64,000 nucleotides of DNA from Methylomonas sp. (lineage in GTDB: Bacteria; Pseudomonadota; Gammaproteobacteria; Methylococcales; Methylomonadaceae), in NCBI GenBank assembly GCA_002928965.1, contig PERU01000003.1, positions 97,990 through 161,989 on the forward strand, given 5' to 3'. A model generated the notes under the pieces. The model was given only the letters and a program-made list of their open reading frames with translations. It had not been told where the DNA came from and ran no database searches. Position numbers and translations under genes: made by a program. Position 1 is the stretch's first letter. Each line of letters opens with the position of its first letter. This document shows, one piece after another, positions 30,254-40,274 of this stretch.

Positions 30254-32562
30254 GATTTGCGGCGTCTTTTGGATTTAGCTGTGGGTTTGCGATCATTTTC
30301 ACCCGAGGTCGCTTTTTTTCCACGCGATTTATTTGCCGGATTTTTAGTGGCCTTTTTGCCGCTTTTACCCGGTTGAATCAATTCAAAGTCGATTTTTTTG
30401 TCGTCCAGTGTCACCCTTACCACCCGCACCTTGACCAAATCGCCCAAACGGTAACGCACGCCGGTCCGCTCGCCATGAAGTTGATGCCTGCTGGCATCAA
30501 ATGCAAAATAATCATTCTGTAACGAGGCGATATGCACCAAGCCTTCTACATAGATGGATTGCAATTCAACGAAAAATCCAAAACCGGTGACAGCAGATAT
30601 GATGCCGTCAAACTCTTCACCGATTTTATCCATCATGTATTCGCATTTCAGCCAACTGACCACGTCGCGAGTAGCGTCGTCGGCTCGGCGTTCATTGGCC
30701 GAACAATGCTCACCCAGGATCACCATATCAGGGTGTGAATACTGAAATTCAGCTGGTTTTTTATCTTTTAAACAATGCCGAATCGCTCTATGCACCAGCA
30801 AATCCGGGTATCGACGAATCGGTGAGGTGAAATGCGCATAGGCTTCCAATGCCAAACCGAAATGCCCTTTGGTTTCCGGGCTATAAACGGCTTGAGACAT
30901 TGAGCGTAATAATAAGGTTTGTATCAGATGCGCATCTTTGCGTTCTCTAACCGATTCCAGCAAATGCATGTAATCCAAAGGTGTGGGCTGCGCACCTCCG
31001 CCCAGATGCAGGCCCAATTCACCCAGAAAAGTTTTTAATGCCAATAGTTTTTCTGGGCCAGGGCCATCATGAATTCGCAGCAGCCGTGGCATTTTTTTAC
31101 GATTCAAAAACTTGGCTGCCGCCGAGTTGGCGGTGATCATGAATTCTTCGATCAGTTTGTGGGCATCATTGCGCACCAGTGGCACGATCTCGGCAATCTT
31201 ACGTTCCGGGCCGAACACGATACGGGTTTCCTGGGTATCAAAATCCATGGCACCGCGCAATTCGCGTTGGTAACGCATGACTTTGTACAAACTATACAAA
31301 CTTTCCAAATGCGGCATCAATGTAGCGTATTTCTTCGCCAGCTTTTGATTGCCCTCCACTAGCATTTGCGCGACCTGGGTATAGGTCAACCGGGCATGAG
31401 AGCGCATCACCGCTTCAAAAAAACGTGAGCGCAATACGTTGCCATCCTGATTGATCAGCAATTCGCAGACCATACAGAATCGGTCGACATTCGGATTCAG
31501 GGAACATAGGCCGTTAGATAAAATCTCCGGCAGCATCGGAATGACTTTTTCGGGGAAATACACCGAGGTACTGCGATTTTGCGCTTCGGCATCTAAAGCC
31601 GTATTGACATGAACATAATGAGACACGTCAGCAATAGCCACCAGCAACTTCCAGCCTTTGGTGGTTTTTTGCGCGTACACGGCATCATCGAAATCCCTTG
31701 CATCTTCACCGTCGATGGTTACTAGCGGCAGATGCCGAATATCTTCCCTGCCCGCTTTGGCTTGTTCCGGTACTTCCGGCGTCAGGGATTTGATTTCCTC
31801 CAGCAAAGCATCCGGCCACTGATTTGGTAAATCGTGCGATCGAATCGCCATCTCGATTTCCATGCCGGGTGCCATATGCATGCCCAACACTTCAGTGACG
31901 CGACCAATCGGCTGACAATGCGCAGTCGGCTGTTGAATGATCTCAGCCACTACGATCTGGCCTTTTTTTGCGTGGCCTATATCTTCTTTGGGAATCAATA
32001 CTTCATGGATGATTTTTTTATTATCCGGCACTACATAAGCCACCCGACCTTCAACATAAAATCGGCCTACGACCTGATGTGTGTTGCGTTCGGTAATATC
32101 AATGATGCCGCCTTCGCGACGACCTTTGCGATCCAAACCTGTCACTCGTGCAGTAACCCGGTCGTTATGCAGCAACGGCTTCATTTCCCGCGGGGATAAA
32201 AACAAATCATCACTGCCGTCATCCGGTTTTAAAAAACCAAAGCCATCAGGGTGGCCCAACACCCGTCCGGCAATGATATTGTGTCCATCACCCAGGCTGT
32301 ATTTTTGTCGGCTGTTGAATACCAGTTGCCCATCGCGCTCCATGGCACGCAGACGCCGTCGCAGGGCTTCCAGCGCATCCGGCGTTTCCAATCCAAACTG
32401 TTGAGCAATTTGTTGGCGACGTAAAGGTTTACCGGCTTGAGTAATCAGTTGCAGGATTAACTCACGGCTGGGAATGGGGTTTTCGTATTTCTCGGCCTCA
32501 CGCAAGGCGTGAGGATCTTCGAGGCTTTTAAAATCAGTTGCCTGATCGTGGTCTACTGTCAT
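30250..32562 (-). CDS. rnr: Ribonuclease R
   Basis: A 770-residue 3'-5' exoribonuclease of the RNB family that degrades structured RNA. It has an N-terminal winged-helix segment (LILQLITQAGKPLRRQQIAQQFGL), two cold-shock domains, and the RNB catalytic block TIDGEDARDFDDAVYA, whose aspartates bind metal. The SPIRRYPDLLVHRAIRH motif and a C-terminal S1 domain (EEFDGIISAVTGFGFFVEL) follow. The Lys-rich tail (residues 735-770) is typical. It is upstream of and coupled to rlmB. Confidence 0.97.
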   Translation of the reverse strand: MTVDHDQATDFKSLEDPHALREAEKYENPIPSRELILQLITQAGKPLRRQQIAQQFGLETPDALEALRRRLRAMERDGQLVFNSRQKYSLGDGHNIIAGRVLGHPDGFGFLKPDDGSDDLFLSPREMKPLLHNDRVTARVTGLDRKGRREGGIIDITERNTHQVVGRFYVEGRVAYVVPDNKKIIHEVLIPKEDIGHAKKGQIVVAEIIQQPTAHCQPIGRVTEVLGMHMAPGMEIEMAIRSHDLPNQWPDALLEEIKSLTPEVPEQAKAGREDIRHLPLVTIDGEDARDFDDAVYAQKTTKGWKLLVAIADVSHYVHVNTALDAEAQNRSTSVYFPEKVIPMLPEILSNGLCSLNPNVDRFCMVCELLINQDGNVLRSRFFEAVMRSHARLTYTQVAQMLVEGNQKLAKKYATLMPHLESLYSLYKVMRYQRELRGAMDFDTQETRIVFGPERKIAEIVPLVRNDAHKLIEEFMITANSAAAKFLNRKKMPRLLRIHDGPGPEKLLALKTFLGELGLHLGGGAQPTPLDYMHLLESVRERKDAHLIQTLLLRSMSQAVYSPETKGHFGLALEAYAHFTSPIRRYPDLLVHRAIRHCLKDKKPAEFQYSHPDMVILGEHCSANERRADDATRDVVSWLKCEYMMDKIGEEFDGIISAVTGFGFFVELQSIYVEGLVHIASLQNDYFAFDASRHQLHGERTGVRYRLGDLVKVRVVRVTLDDKKIDFELIQPGKSGKKATKNPANKSRGKKATSGENDRKPTAKSKRRRKS

Positions 32563-32625
32563 TAATAATTAGTGAAAAAAACGTGTGCCTTAACGGCGGT
32601 TTGCTGCCAAAAGCAGCTGCGAATG

Positions 32626-34239
32626 TCAGATAAAATCATACCCTTTTTTGCCTGTCTGTTGCTGACCTGGTTTTTCCATGATGCGTCTGCATTCAAATTG
32701 CCAATAACCCAGACCCACATTTTTACGGCCATTCAGAATGATAGGAAAATGTTCTTGTCCCATAAACATTCTTAATATATCGCCATCTTTTATCATGAAG
32801 GATTCAATGATGATATAACTTCTTTCGGTATCGTCAGACGTAACCCCGTACAACAAAGCATGTCGCCGCTCAGATTCAGGCGAAACATCAGGCTCCTGAT
32901 AGGTGACTGAATAAGATTGAGCTGCAATCACGGTGATTTCAAAAATGAGCTTACTGTCTTGTTTTGGCAGCAGGATTTTACAAACCACACCCAGGCAACG
33001 TTGATGAGGCAAAGCATTGGTTCGTCTAAAACTGACCATACTGCCTATCGATAGCACCCCTTCTTTTTCGAAACTGCAATACAGCGATCGATCCGAATCT
33101 GTTTCAGTTAATACTTCAAGTTCACCAGGCAAGGCTCGACTGGGTAACTGCAATTCGTAGGTGGCATCCAGTCCAATTGCCAGATAACGACTCAACCGGT
33201 CGCTAAAATAGGCTGTGCCTTGCGGCTCTTTGCCTTGCCATCGCTGAAGCAGATACTCAAACAATTCCGCCGAAAGTTTCTGGTTGTCGGATTTATGCTC
33301 ATCCAGCGAACTAAACCGAGCTTCATCCTTGCTGCAATATTTATCTGCCAGCTTGGTGATTTTCAGCAATTTACTTAAATTGAGATATATTTTCGCCGAA
33401 TCGCTTCGCTTATCCTGACTGGTATTCCGTTGGGTAAAACCAGGTGGCAAATCCTCATCCATCAAGATAACGCATTGCTCAATCTGATCTGCAACCGGCT
33501 TTTTCTCAATCAGCACCAAATCGCTTATTTTCTCGATAAAGTCATAAACGACTTGAAACTCTTTTTGCATCAGTCCGGATGGGTAAGCCAGACTTAACAG
33601 CAAAATTTGTTTATAACTATCTTCAACACTGCTGGATTTGCTGAATAGCCCGGCCTGATCACCGACTTTGGTAGATTCTTTGCCCAGCTTTACAGCCAAT
33701 TTATATAGCGAATGCAAGTCATACCAGATCCAGTCAGGCACCGGGTATTTCATGATGTAGTGGCTGATGACAATACTGCTCAGCCCCTTGATGGAACGCT
33801 GAATGGCCAGTGCAGTATTTTTGCCTTGCAACCAGCCTACTTCCCGACGGGTTAAATCGCGCGCCACACTCCAATAGCCGATAGTAAATTGCTTTTCGAT
33901 CAACACCACCAGCGTAAAGATTTTTTTCTCGATTTCGCCTTTTGGAAAGCCGAATTTGATCAAGCGAGAGCGTAAATAATCTTCGATCATTAAAAACTGC
34001 GATCTGAGCAACTCCAAAGCGCCTAGACGACTGGCGGTGGTCATTTCCAATGAAATCAAATCATTGATCAGATCCTGGAATAAACGAGTTGCCAAACCGG
34101 GATTGGCATTGGGCAGTTCTGAAATCCATTGTCTTAATGCCGGTTCCGCAAAAGTAGCCACTAATTGCGGATCATTTTTTTGCTCAGGAATGACCAGGAA
34201 AAAAGAGTTTTTCACAGATGGTCCAAATTTTGGTTGCAA
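32626..34239 (-). CDS. Hypothetical cytoplasmic protein, 537 aa, possible PilZ-like C-terminus
   Basis: No signal peptide or membrane helix is seen. The first 330 residues are mostly helical and rich in Leu, Lys and Glu. The C-terminal 200 residues are beta-rich, with GSMVSFRRTNALPHQRCLGVVCKI near the middle and YWQFECRRI at the end, which could be a PilZ-type barrel. Proteins of this size with such a barrel occur in beta- and gammaproteobacteria, some as c-di-GMP effectors, but the RXXXR and (D/N)XSXXG motifs are not seen. Function is not assigned. It lies 63 bases upstream of rnr on the same strand. Confidence 0.72.
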   Translation of the reverse strand: MQPKFGPSVKNSFFLVIPEQKNDPQLVATFAEPALRQWISELPNANPGLATRLFQDLINDLISLEMTTASRLGALELLRSQFLMIEDYLRSRLIKFGFPKGEIEKKIFTLVVLIEKQFTIGYWSVARDLTRREVGWLQGKNTALAIQRSIKGLSSIVISHYIMKYPVPDWIWYDLHSLYKLAVKLGKESTKVGDQAGLFSKSSSVEDSYKQILLLSLAYPSGLMQKEFQVVYDFIEKISDLVLIEKKPVADQIEQCVILMDEDLPPGFTQRNTSQDKRSDSAKIYLNLSKLLKITKLADKYCSKDEARFSSLDEHKSDNQKLSAELFEYLLQRWQGKEPQGTAYFSDRLSRYLAIGLDATYELQLPSRALPGELEVLTETDSDRSLYCSFEKEGVLSIGSMVSFRRTNALPHQRCLGVVCKILLPKQDSKLIFEITVIAAQSYSVTYQEPDVSPESERRHALLYGVTSDDTERSYIIIESFMIKDGDILRMFMGQEHFPIILNGRKNVGLGYWQFECRRIMEKPGQQQTGKKGYDFI

Positions 34240-34465
34240 GCATCACAGCTTGGTTTTCGAATCGGCTCTCCAAACACAGGTTCTTTATAGAAAAAAAACG
34301 CCCCTAACTGATACTCAAAATAATTGAGTATTGATGATGCACGAATCTGAACATCAAAAATAATCGGGTTGGATAAGTCTGTTTCCATTGTTTCATTTAA
34401 ATAGCCCGGATGAAATAAAATGCAATCATCGGCTTTATATTAAGCAAAAATACTGGCAGCGCTAT

Positions 34466-34915
34466 TTATCGTGGAGACACCGTCAATGCACCGAGTGTGA
34501 CGCCAATATCAACGCCGCGACCCTTGCCTGTAATTGCCAACGAGATTTCACCAGAAGTCAGAACTTGTGCATCAACTGATTTAGTCACACCGGCATGACC
34601 GCCTAAAGCGGCATAATGACCGTAAATTTCATTGATATTTCTGACTGAAGAGAACACACCGGTTCCTTCGATTTCTGATTTGCCGATAGTAAATCCAATG
34701 CTTTTAGAAGAAAGCCCCACCTGAGCTCTCTGCCCGTTGCTGCAACTGATATGTCCTATGCCGTCATACTGTTTATACACGAAAGACCAGCCGCTTAATT
34801 TGTAAGTCATTGTGCAAGACGTCATGCCTTCTGCTGCAATAGCCGTTGAATTGATCCCTAGTAATAGAAAAGTTGCAAAAACTAACAGAAAGATTTCGGA
34901 AATACGGGTTTTCAT
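34466..34915 (-). CDS. Small exported hypothetical protein, 149 aa
   Basis: The start at 34915 has a strong ribosome site (GAGGAG, 7 bases upstream) and opens a signal peptide (MKTRISEIFLLVFATFLLLGINSTAIAA). The mature part has an early beta motif SCTMTYKLSGWSF and a second cysteine in HISCSNGQ, so a disulfide is likely. A glycine-rich strand pattern follows (VGLSSKSIGFTIGKSEIEGTGVF and others). No characterised family is recognised. It is 79 bases downstream of the DUF748 gene, on the same strand, and may belong to that unit. Confidence 0.78.
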   Translation of the reverse strand: MKTRISEIFLLVFATFLLLGINSTAIAAEGMTSCTMTYKLSGWSFVYKQYDGIGHISCSNGQRAQVGLSSKSIGFTIGKSEIEGTGVFSSVRNINEIYGHYAALGGHAGVTKSVDAQVLTSGEISLAITGKGRGVDIGVTLGALTVSPR

Positions 34916-34994
34916 TTTTGTCTCCTCGACTTCCCGCTTCAAATAACGGGATTTTTTATAAGAGCATGATTATAGTACAAACCCATACGTCAGG

Positions 34995-37931
34995 TCAGGA
35001 TGCCACATTCAGCGACAACACAGCATGTATTCCCTGCGCTGAGTCTTTAGCATTTACTTCGGACGCCAAAATATAAATACGACTTCTATCGATACCACTC
35101 TGTTCAACCAAATATTTGGCAATATGATTGGCACGATTGACTGCCAGATCATTTAACCGCTGGGTTTCAGGCTGCAAAATATTTTCCAGTTCTTGACGAG
35201 CGACTTGGTAAAAAACCGCATCAGGATTAGCTTTGATACGCGGTGCACCCAATAGTGATCGATCAATTTTTTGTGGGAATACCTCTGCGTAAAATTTGGT
35301 TAATAATCGCTGGTATTCCGGTTCTGATAATTCCAGGTATTCAGAGCGGATAACTTCACCTTTGTCGCGCAATTCACCGGATTTCATTTTTTTAAGAATT
35401 TCTGTCAAAGCATCAAATCGCAACACAGGCCAGTCCTGATCTTCGTAAGCAATGCCTTTGATTTCAAGTGCCAACTCCGGCTTGGATGCCAATGCCTTGG
35501 ATACTTGCTCCAGTTTTGCAGTTTCCTCAGCATTGAGCTCACTTTGGCCCGCTGCAAAACTAACCACACTCAAATCGGCATCGGTGTCGAATAATGATCC
35601 TAATGCTTTAAATGGCGAAGTGACCACTTTCGTAATTAGATTAACCAACACATCGGCAACTAAAGACCTTACGCTGAATTGTGGATCTTCCAGGCTCCCT
35701 GAGACGGGGAAATCCAGATTAATTTTGCCATTAGAATCTTTTAAGAGCGCTATACCCAATTCCAGAGGCAAGGAGACGGCTTTAGGATTCTCAACTTTTT
35801 CGCCCAACACCAATTGATCAATAAATACTTTGTTTTGAGCGGATAGTTGGCCTTTTTGAATGTTATAGGCCAAATCAAGCGCCATCTGGCCTTTTTCAAT
35901 TTTATAGCCGGCAAACTCGGCCATATAGGGCGTCACCAAGGGTAATGGCATGTGACTGAAATTCAAGGTTATATCAGAATCGCCACTTTGCAATTGATAG
36001 TTGCCTTTTATTTTAACCGTGGCCAAATCATGTACCCTGCCCTGCAATAGTAAATTGGCTGCACTGTTGCTATTGGTGCCAAACCCGTCTACTGAGCCAT
36101 TTAAAGCATTCATTTTGACCACAAAAGGCAAAATTAACGAGTAGTCGGCAAAATCCGATTGACCTTGCTTCATTTCAATCTTGCCGATGGTTACAACAGG
36201 CTCATCCGTTTGCTTTACAGGCTTAATTGTTGTGCTGGCTGGCTGGGAGGGAGCCGGTGCTTGAACCACGATCAGATCGTCAACGTTAGTGGTGCCATCT
36301 TTTTTTATCATGAACCGTACATAAGGCTGATCAAAAATGACCTTACCCAATCGGTAGTCTTGCTTAGCCACATCCAACACTATCTGCTGCACATCCAGAT
36401 TGGCCCATTTGACGAAATCCTTGTTCTTGGCTTTGTCGCGGGTAATCACATTATCGATGTTGGCATTGCCCTGGTAGGTTAATTGCAACGGCTCGGCCAT
36501 TAGCATATTTAGTTGACCATGGGTATTAAATGCACCATCCACCAGTTCCAGATTTAAGACAGGATCCAGATAACTTTGAAAAGTCTTGAGCTTGATGGCC
36601 TGCATATCCAGGGACCATTTTGCCGAAAACGGCGATAAAACGGTGTTACCTGCAATCTTCATACTACCGACTTTGTTAAAACGGGTGCTTACTTCTAAAG
36701 GCAAACTGAGGCCATCCTGATTTCGGTAATCTTTCAAACTGGCGTTGAACTCACTCAACTGTATATTGACGGGTTTGCTGTGTGTGTGATCGGTAAAGTC
36801 AATTTGATAGTTGCTTAATGCCAATTCGCCCAAATGGATCTGCCATGACTGTTCGGGTTTTGTATCGACTTCCTCAGTTTTGGCTGCGGCTTGATCGGCT
36901 TGATCATGGGCAAACAGGCTTTGGTAGTTGATCTGCCCATCGGCCTGCAACCAAGCTTTTATTGACGCATGCTCGCTGGTGATTTTGGCGATATCAATGT
37001 GTTGTTTTTGCAGATCCAACTTGAGTCCGCTGACATCAAAATTAGGCACGACTATCAAACTGTCGGTGTTATTTTTCTCATTTAAAGCTAATTGTTTGAT
37101 ACCAACAGTTGCATTCGGCAAAATCAGTTGCGTGCCGGCAGCATCATGACTCTTAAGGTCGTAATCCGCGAGCAAAGACAACTGACCTTCGGTGATTTCC
37201 AGCGGTAGCAGATCCTGTAAAAACAGCTGCCAGACCTTATTTAAGTTTAAATCATCCAGTTTGATTTGGCCTTTGGAACTCAGTGCTGCCAAATTAACAT
37301 CGCCTTGCCAATCAAAGTTCCCGCCGGATTCCAAATGTAAATTCACCGCCAACCGGGCTTGAGTGTCGGGTTTGGTACTGAAGTCTGTCAGGACAATATT
37401 GACAGGTATCAGGGTTTCCTTAGCTTGTTGACCGGCGGCTTGATCAAGCCAGCTAATCTGACCTGCTTTTAAATCTATTTTATGAATCAATATGTTAATC
37501 GGTGGACTGGGTTCTGAAGCTCGCTCTGCCGAGTCACCTCCAGCAGTAACTGTCTTGATTAAATCCGAAAAATTAAGCTGTCCATCAGCCTGTCGTTCCA
37601 GATTGATAATCGGCTTGTTTAATGCCAACGACGCTAGTACCAACTCGCTTTGTCTAAGTGATTCTAAAAGACTGACATCAACAGTCAGTTGTTCAAAACT
37701 GAGTAATGCAGCGCCGCCCGGTTTTGAAATACTCAACCCGTGTAATGCTGCCGTCACATCAAAAGGATTAAATTCAACTGCCTGCAACGTTACAGTTTGC
37801 CCCGTTTGCTCTGACAATAATGCAGGCAATTTATCTGTTGCCACCTTAGGCAGCAGATAAAACCCCGTAGCGGCAAAGCCCGCAAAAACAAACGCCAACG
37901 CCAAGCAAGCAATCAGTATTTTTTTTAGCAT
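34995..37931 (-). CDS. DUF748 (AsmA-like) envelope protein, 978 aa
   Basis: A large protein with an N-terminal membrane anchor (residues 5-27) followed by repeated DUF748/AsmA-type beta segments (VEFNPFDVTAALHGLSISKP, IGKIEMKQGQSDFADYSL, MNALNGSVDGFGTN). The last 150 residues include SFAAGQSELNAEETAKLEQVSKAL and RANHIAKYLVEQSGIDRSRIYIL, which resemble an OmpA-type peptidoglycan-binding region. AsmA-like proteins are thought to bridge the periplasm and move lipids between membranes. It follows the large lipoprotein gene by 12 bases, so the two form an operon. DUF748 is recognised from the domain pattern. The lipid role is inference. Confidence 0.85.
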   Translation of the reverse strand: MLKKILIACLALAFVFAGFAATGFYLLPKVATDKLPALLSEQTGQTVTLQAVEFNPFDVTAALHGLSISKPGGAALLSFEQLTVDVSLLESLRQSELVLASLALNKPIINLERQADGQLNFSDLIKTVTAGGDSAERASEPSPPINILIHKIDLKAGQISWLDQAAGQQAKETLIPVNIVLTDFSTKPDTQARLAVNLHLESGGNFDWQGDVNLAALSSKGQIKLDDLNLNKVWQLFLQDLLPLEITEGQLSLLADYDLKSHDAAGTQLILPNATVGIKQLALNEKNNTDSLIVVPNFDVSGLKLDLQKQHIDIAKITSEHASIKAWLQADGQINYQSLFAHDQADQAAAKTEEVDTKPEQSWQIHLGELALSNYQIDFTDHTHSKPVNIQLSEFNASLKDYRNQDGLSLPLEVSTRFNKVGSMKIAGNTVLSPFSAKWSLDMQAIKLKTFQSYLDPVLNLELVDGAFNTHGQLNMLMAEPLQLTYQGNANIDNVITRDKAKNKDFVKWANLDVQQIVLDVAKQDYRLGKVIFDQPYVRFMIKKDGTTNVDDLIVVQAPAPSQPASTTIKPVKQTDEPVVTIGKIEMKQGQSDFADYSLILPFVVKMNALNGSVDGFGTNSNSAANLLLQGRVHDLATVKIKGNYQLQSGDSDITLNFSHMPLPLVTPYMAEFAGYKIEKGQMALDLAYNIQKGQLSAQNKVFIDQLVLGEKVENPKAVSLPLELGIALLKDSNGKINLDFPVSGSLEDPQFSVRSLVADVLVNLITKVVTSPFKALGSLFDTDADLSVVSFAAGQSELNAEETAKLEQVSKALASKPELALEIKGIAYEDQDWPVLRFDALTEILKKMKSGELRDKGEVIRSEYLELSEPEYQRLLTKFYAEVFPQKIDRSLLGAPRIKANPDAVFYQVARQELENILQPETQRLNDLAVNRANHIAKYLVEQSGIDRSRIYILASEVNAKDSAQGIHAVLSLNVAS

Positions 37932-37943
37932 TAACGACCCGGC

Positions 37944-39722
37944 CTAATGCAATTTATTTAAAAAATCGGCCTCAATCCGGCAACCGCCCAAATCGGGGTA
38001 GTCTGCGATATTTTGTTCAAAATCCCGGAATGATGGATGTTGGAAGGCTATGCGAATAATTTTGCCTTGGGAAATTTCAAATTCCAGTGCGCCCCCTTTT
38101 TCGCGAGGACTACCGGGTTTGGTAGCAAATAAGTTGATGCCAATGTTAGCCAACGGCTGGCCTTGTTCTTGGGCCGGTCTGACACAACTGAAACTATCAA
38201 TCGCCATGCCTGCCATTACCGTTGCCAATTGACCTGCATTGATGACGACACCTTCATCAGCGATAGTTTGCAGTTGCAATAAATTTTCAAGACCAAACTT
38301 GCCAAGATGATTCTGCAACAGCACCGTACCATTACCGCTTTTTTCTGTGTTGAGCAAGGGATATAGTTGGCGAGTAACTTCATCCTTATCTGGATTACTC
38401 AAAGCAGTTGCCAATTGTCTGCCCGAAGACTGTACCGAACTAATCACGCCTTCTTTCTTTTGGCGATTGCTGGTTAAATTATCCCAATCCTGTTCGGTAT
38501 TGATGGGCAGACGCATGCTTTTCATCACCCCGAAGTCGTCATTCGCCAGACATCCGGCAAAGTTTTTACTGCGATATTGTTCCAGAACACGGGGACGAAT
38601 GGCATCTGCCATGGCTTTCTGCTGAGTAATGTTGAAGTTTTTCCAGTCCGGTGATTTGGCAAGAAAATAATAAAGCACCGCATTCCGGTCAAATTTGTTG
38701 AATCCCAGGTCCTTCATGATCAATTTCAAACGCCGACATTGATTTTCGGTGTCATCATAATTTTGCCAGTCAGGCTTCAGATTCAGTTTTTCGGGCTGAT
38801 CGACTTTATCAATCAGCTGCTGTAACGGCATTTCACCCTGGGCTGTTTGAATGGGTAACCGTAGCAACTCTTCCAACGATAAATCATGCGCATCCGGCAC
38901 GCCTTCCAGCATGGACTTGAGAAGTAAGGATGGAGTCAACTCAGGATATATGCGCATTTCGCCTAATAATTTGGTTTCATTGGCCCATAGCTTGATGCCG
39001 GCATCGACGACCTCAAAAACTGCCAGACGACTTTGATTCAGGGTGGCAGTTTCGTTTTTAAACACAACGCTGGCCGGTAAATTATGCGTTTCCGAACTGA
39101 TTTTTGCAGAAGGTGCAGGTTTGGTCACTGCAGGCTGTGCTGCGCTAGCCTCTACCCAGTTACTGGCTAGTTTGCCCATCACGGCAATGCCTGTCCCAAC
39201 GCCAGTGATGGCCATCAAGCCACTGGCAGCATTAATGTCGCCGACTAATTCGGACAGATTGGTTTCGTGGCTATTACTTGTCAGAAAACTGTATTCAAAT
39301 TGGGTATCTTTGGCAGAATCCAGTCTTAACCAGGGGGTTAGATAGGCTTTTTTGGTTTCCAGCTTGAAATTGCACTTGCCGGTACTGGCTTGATATAAAA
39401 ATCCACTGGTTTCGCGTTTGAGTTTGAGTGGTTCGTTGCGCACATTAAACAACAAGGCGGCTGATATATCCCCACTTTCATAACCACCACCGACATCGCT
39501 GCATCCGCCTTTCAAGGCAGTATCGCCCTTGAACTCGAATTCAGACACCATTTGCACATAGTAATCATCAGCGGTTACTGACGATTGACCTTTCAGGGGC
39601 GGTAACGGGATCGTTTCTGTTTTGGGGTAATCGACAGCCAGTTGTCGGCTGGTGGCACAACCGGCTAACAGGCCACTGGCGAGTATAACGGTATGCAGAA
39701 CTAATACGGGGCGTATCGACAT
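37944..39722 (-). CDS. Large hypothetical lipoprotein, 592 aa
   Basis: The signal peptide ends in a lipobox (LLAGC, Cys22 of MSIRPVLVLHTVILASGLLAGC), so an acylated envelope protein is expected. The mature protein shows no transmembrane segment and contains several cysteines (CSDVGGGYESG, GKCNFKLE, NQCRRLKLI, SCVRPAQ, GGCRIEAD). These could make disulfides in the periplasm. A hydrophobic glycine-rich stretch at about residues 168-188 (GLMAITGVGTGIAVMGKL) might interact with a membrane. I do not recognise a family. It is upstream of and 12 bases from the DUF748 gene, pointing to a two-gene envelope unit. Confidence 0.8.
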   Translation of the reverse strand: MSIRPVLVLHTVILASGLLAGCATSRQLAVDYPKTETIPLPPLKGQSSVTADDYYVQMVSEFEFKGDTALKGGCSDVGGGYESGDISAALLFNVRNEPLKLKRETSGFLYQASTGKCNFKLETKKAYLTPWLRLDSAKDTQFEYSFLTSNSHETNLSELVGDINAASGLMAITGVGTGIAVMGKLASNWVEASAAQPAVTKPAPSAKISSETHNLPASVVFKNETATLNQSRLAVFEVVDAGIKLWANETKLLGEMRIYPELTPSLLLKSMLEGVPDAHDLSLEELLRLPIQTAQGEMPLQQLIDKVDQPEKLNLKPDWQNYDDTENQCRRLKLIMKDLGFNKFDRNAVLYYFLAKSPDWKNFNITQQKAMADAIRPRVLEQYRSKNFAGCLANDDFGVMKSMRLPINTEQDWDNLTSNRQKKEGVISSVQSSGRQLATALSNPDKDEVTRQLYPLLNTEKSGNGTVLLQNHLGKFGLENLLQLQTIADEGVVINAGQLATVMAGMAIDSFSCVRPAQEQGQPLANIGINLFATKPGSPREKGGALEFEISQGKIIRIAFQHPSFRDFEQNIADYPDLGGCRIEADFLNKLH

Positions 39723-39875
39723 CGAATATCCTGATTAAATGACTCAAGTTTTGCTGCATTTTCTGATCGAATACCGGCAAAACATTAGAAATGATAAGGG
39801 GAAGTACATTGTCAGGCTATATTTTTATAGCTTGGTTTCATATTTGTATTAAGCGAGCTAGATCTTATGTGTCCG

Positions 39876-40274
39876 CTACAAGCTATCCTGCTTAAATCGA
39901 TGAATTTGTCGGCGCTGTTTTTTATTCGGCCTTCGTTCGCGCTCTGAGGGGGCTAATAGTGCCTGTTGCTGTTTTTGGACTTCGATTTGTTGCTGCCGCT
40001 TAACTACGCTGACGTCTTCTTCCTGATACAGCAATGAGGCTTCCTTGGCAGGACGTCGCTGTTTATTAAGGTCGGTGACTTCAATTTGCCAGGTGAATTG
40101 CTCTTTAGTCACGCTAACCAAGTCGCCTACCTTGATATCTTTGCCGGGCTTGCAACGTTGTCCGTTGACATGGACTTTGCCGCCGTTCACAGCAGCGGCT
40201 GCCAAGCTGCGGGTTTTGAAAAAACGCGCAGCCCACAACCACTTATCGATACGAACTTCGTTGATTTCAGCCAA
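39876..40274 (-). CDS. hslR: Hsp15, ribosome-associated S4-domain protein
   Basis: A heat-shock protein that binds free 50S subunits carrying stalled nascent chains. The S4 RNA-binding domain starts VRIDKWLWAARFFKTRSLAAAAVNGGKVHVNGQ, and the conserved C-terminal part includes RRPAKEASLLYQE, ending in a basic tail. The frame is open to 40310, but all candidate starts are non-ATG. The TTG at 40274 gives the N-terminal length of E. coli Hsp15 and only an 8-base overlap with the rhodanese gene. GTG at 40286 or 40310 are alternatives. The start is uncertain. Confidence 0.9.
   Translation of the reverse strand: MAEINEVRIDKWLWAARFFKTRSLAAAAVNGGKVHVNGQRCKPGKDIKVGDLVSVTKEQFTWQIEVTDLNKQRRPAKEASLLYQEEDVSVVKRQQQIEVQKQQQALLAPSERERRPNKKQRRQIHRFKQDSL

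Noticed and set aside
34932..34957. Terminator-like TCCCG...CGGGA followed by six T on the plus strand
   Set aside because: Both flanking genes are on the minus strand, and the stem is only 5 bp with a 10-base loop.
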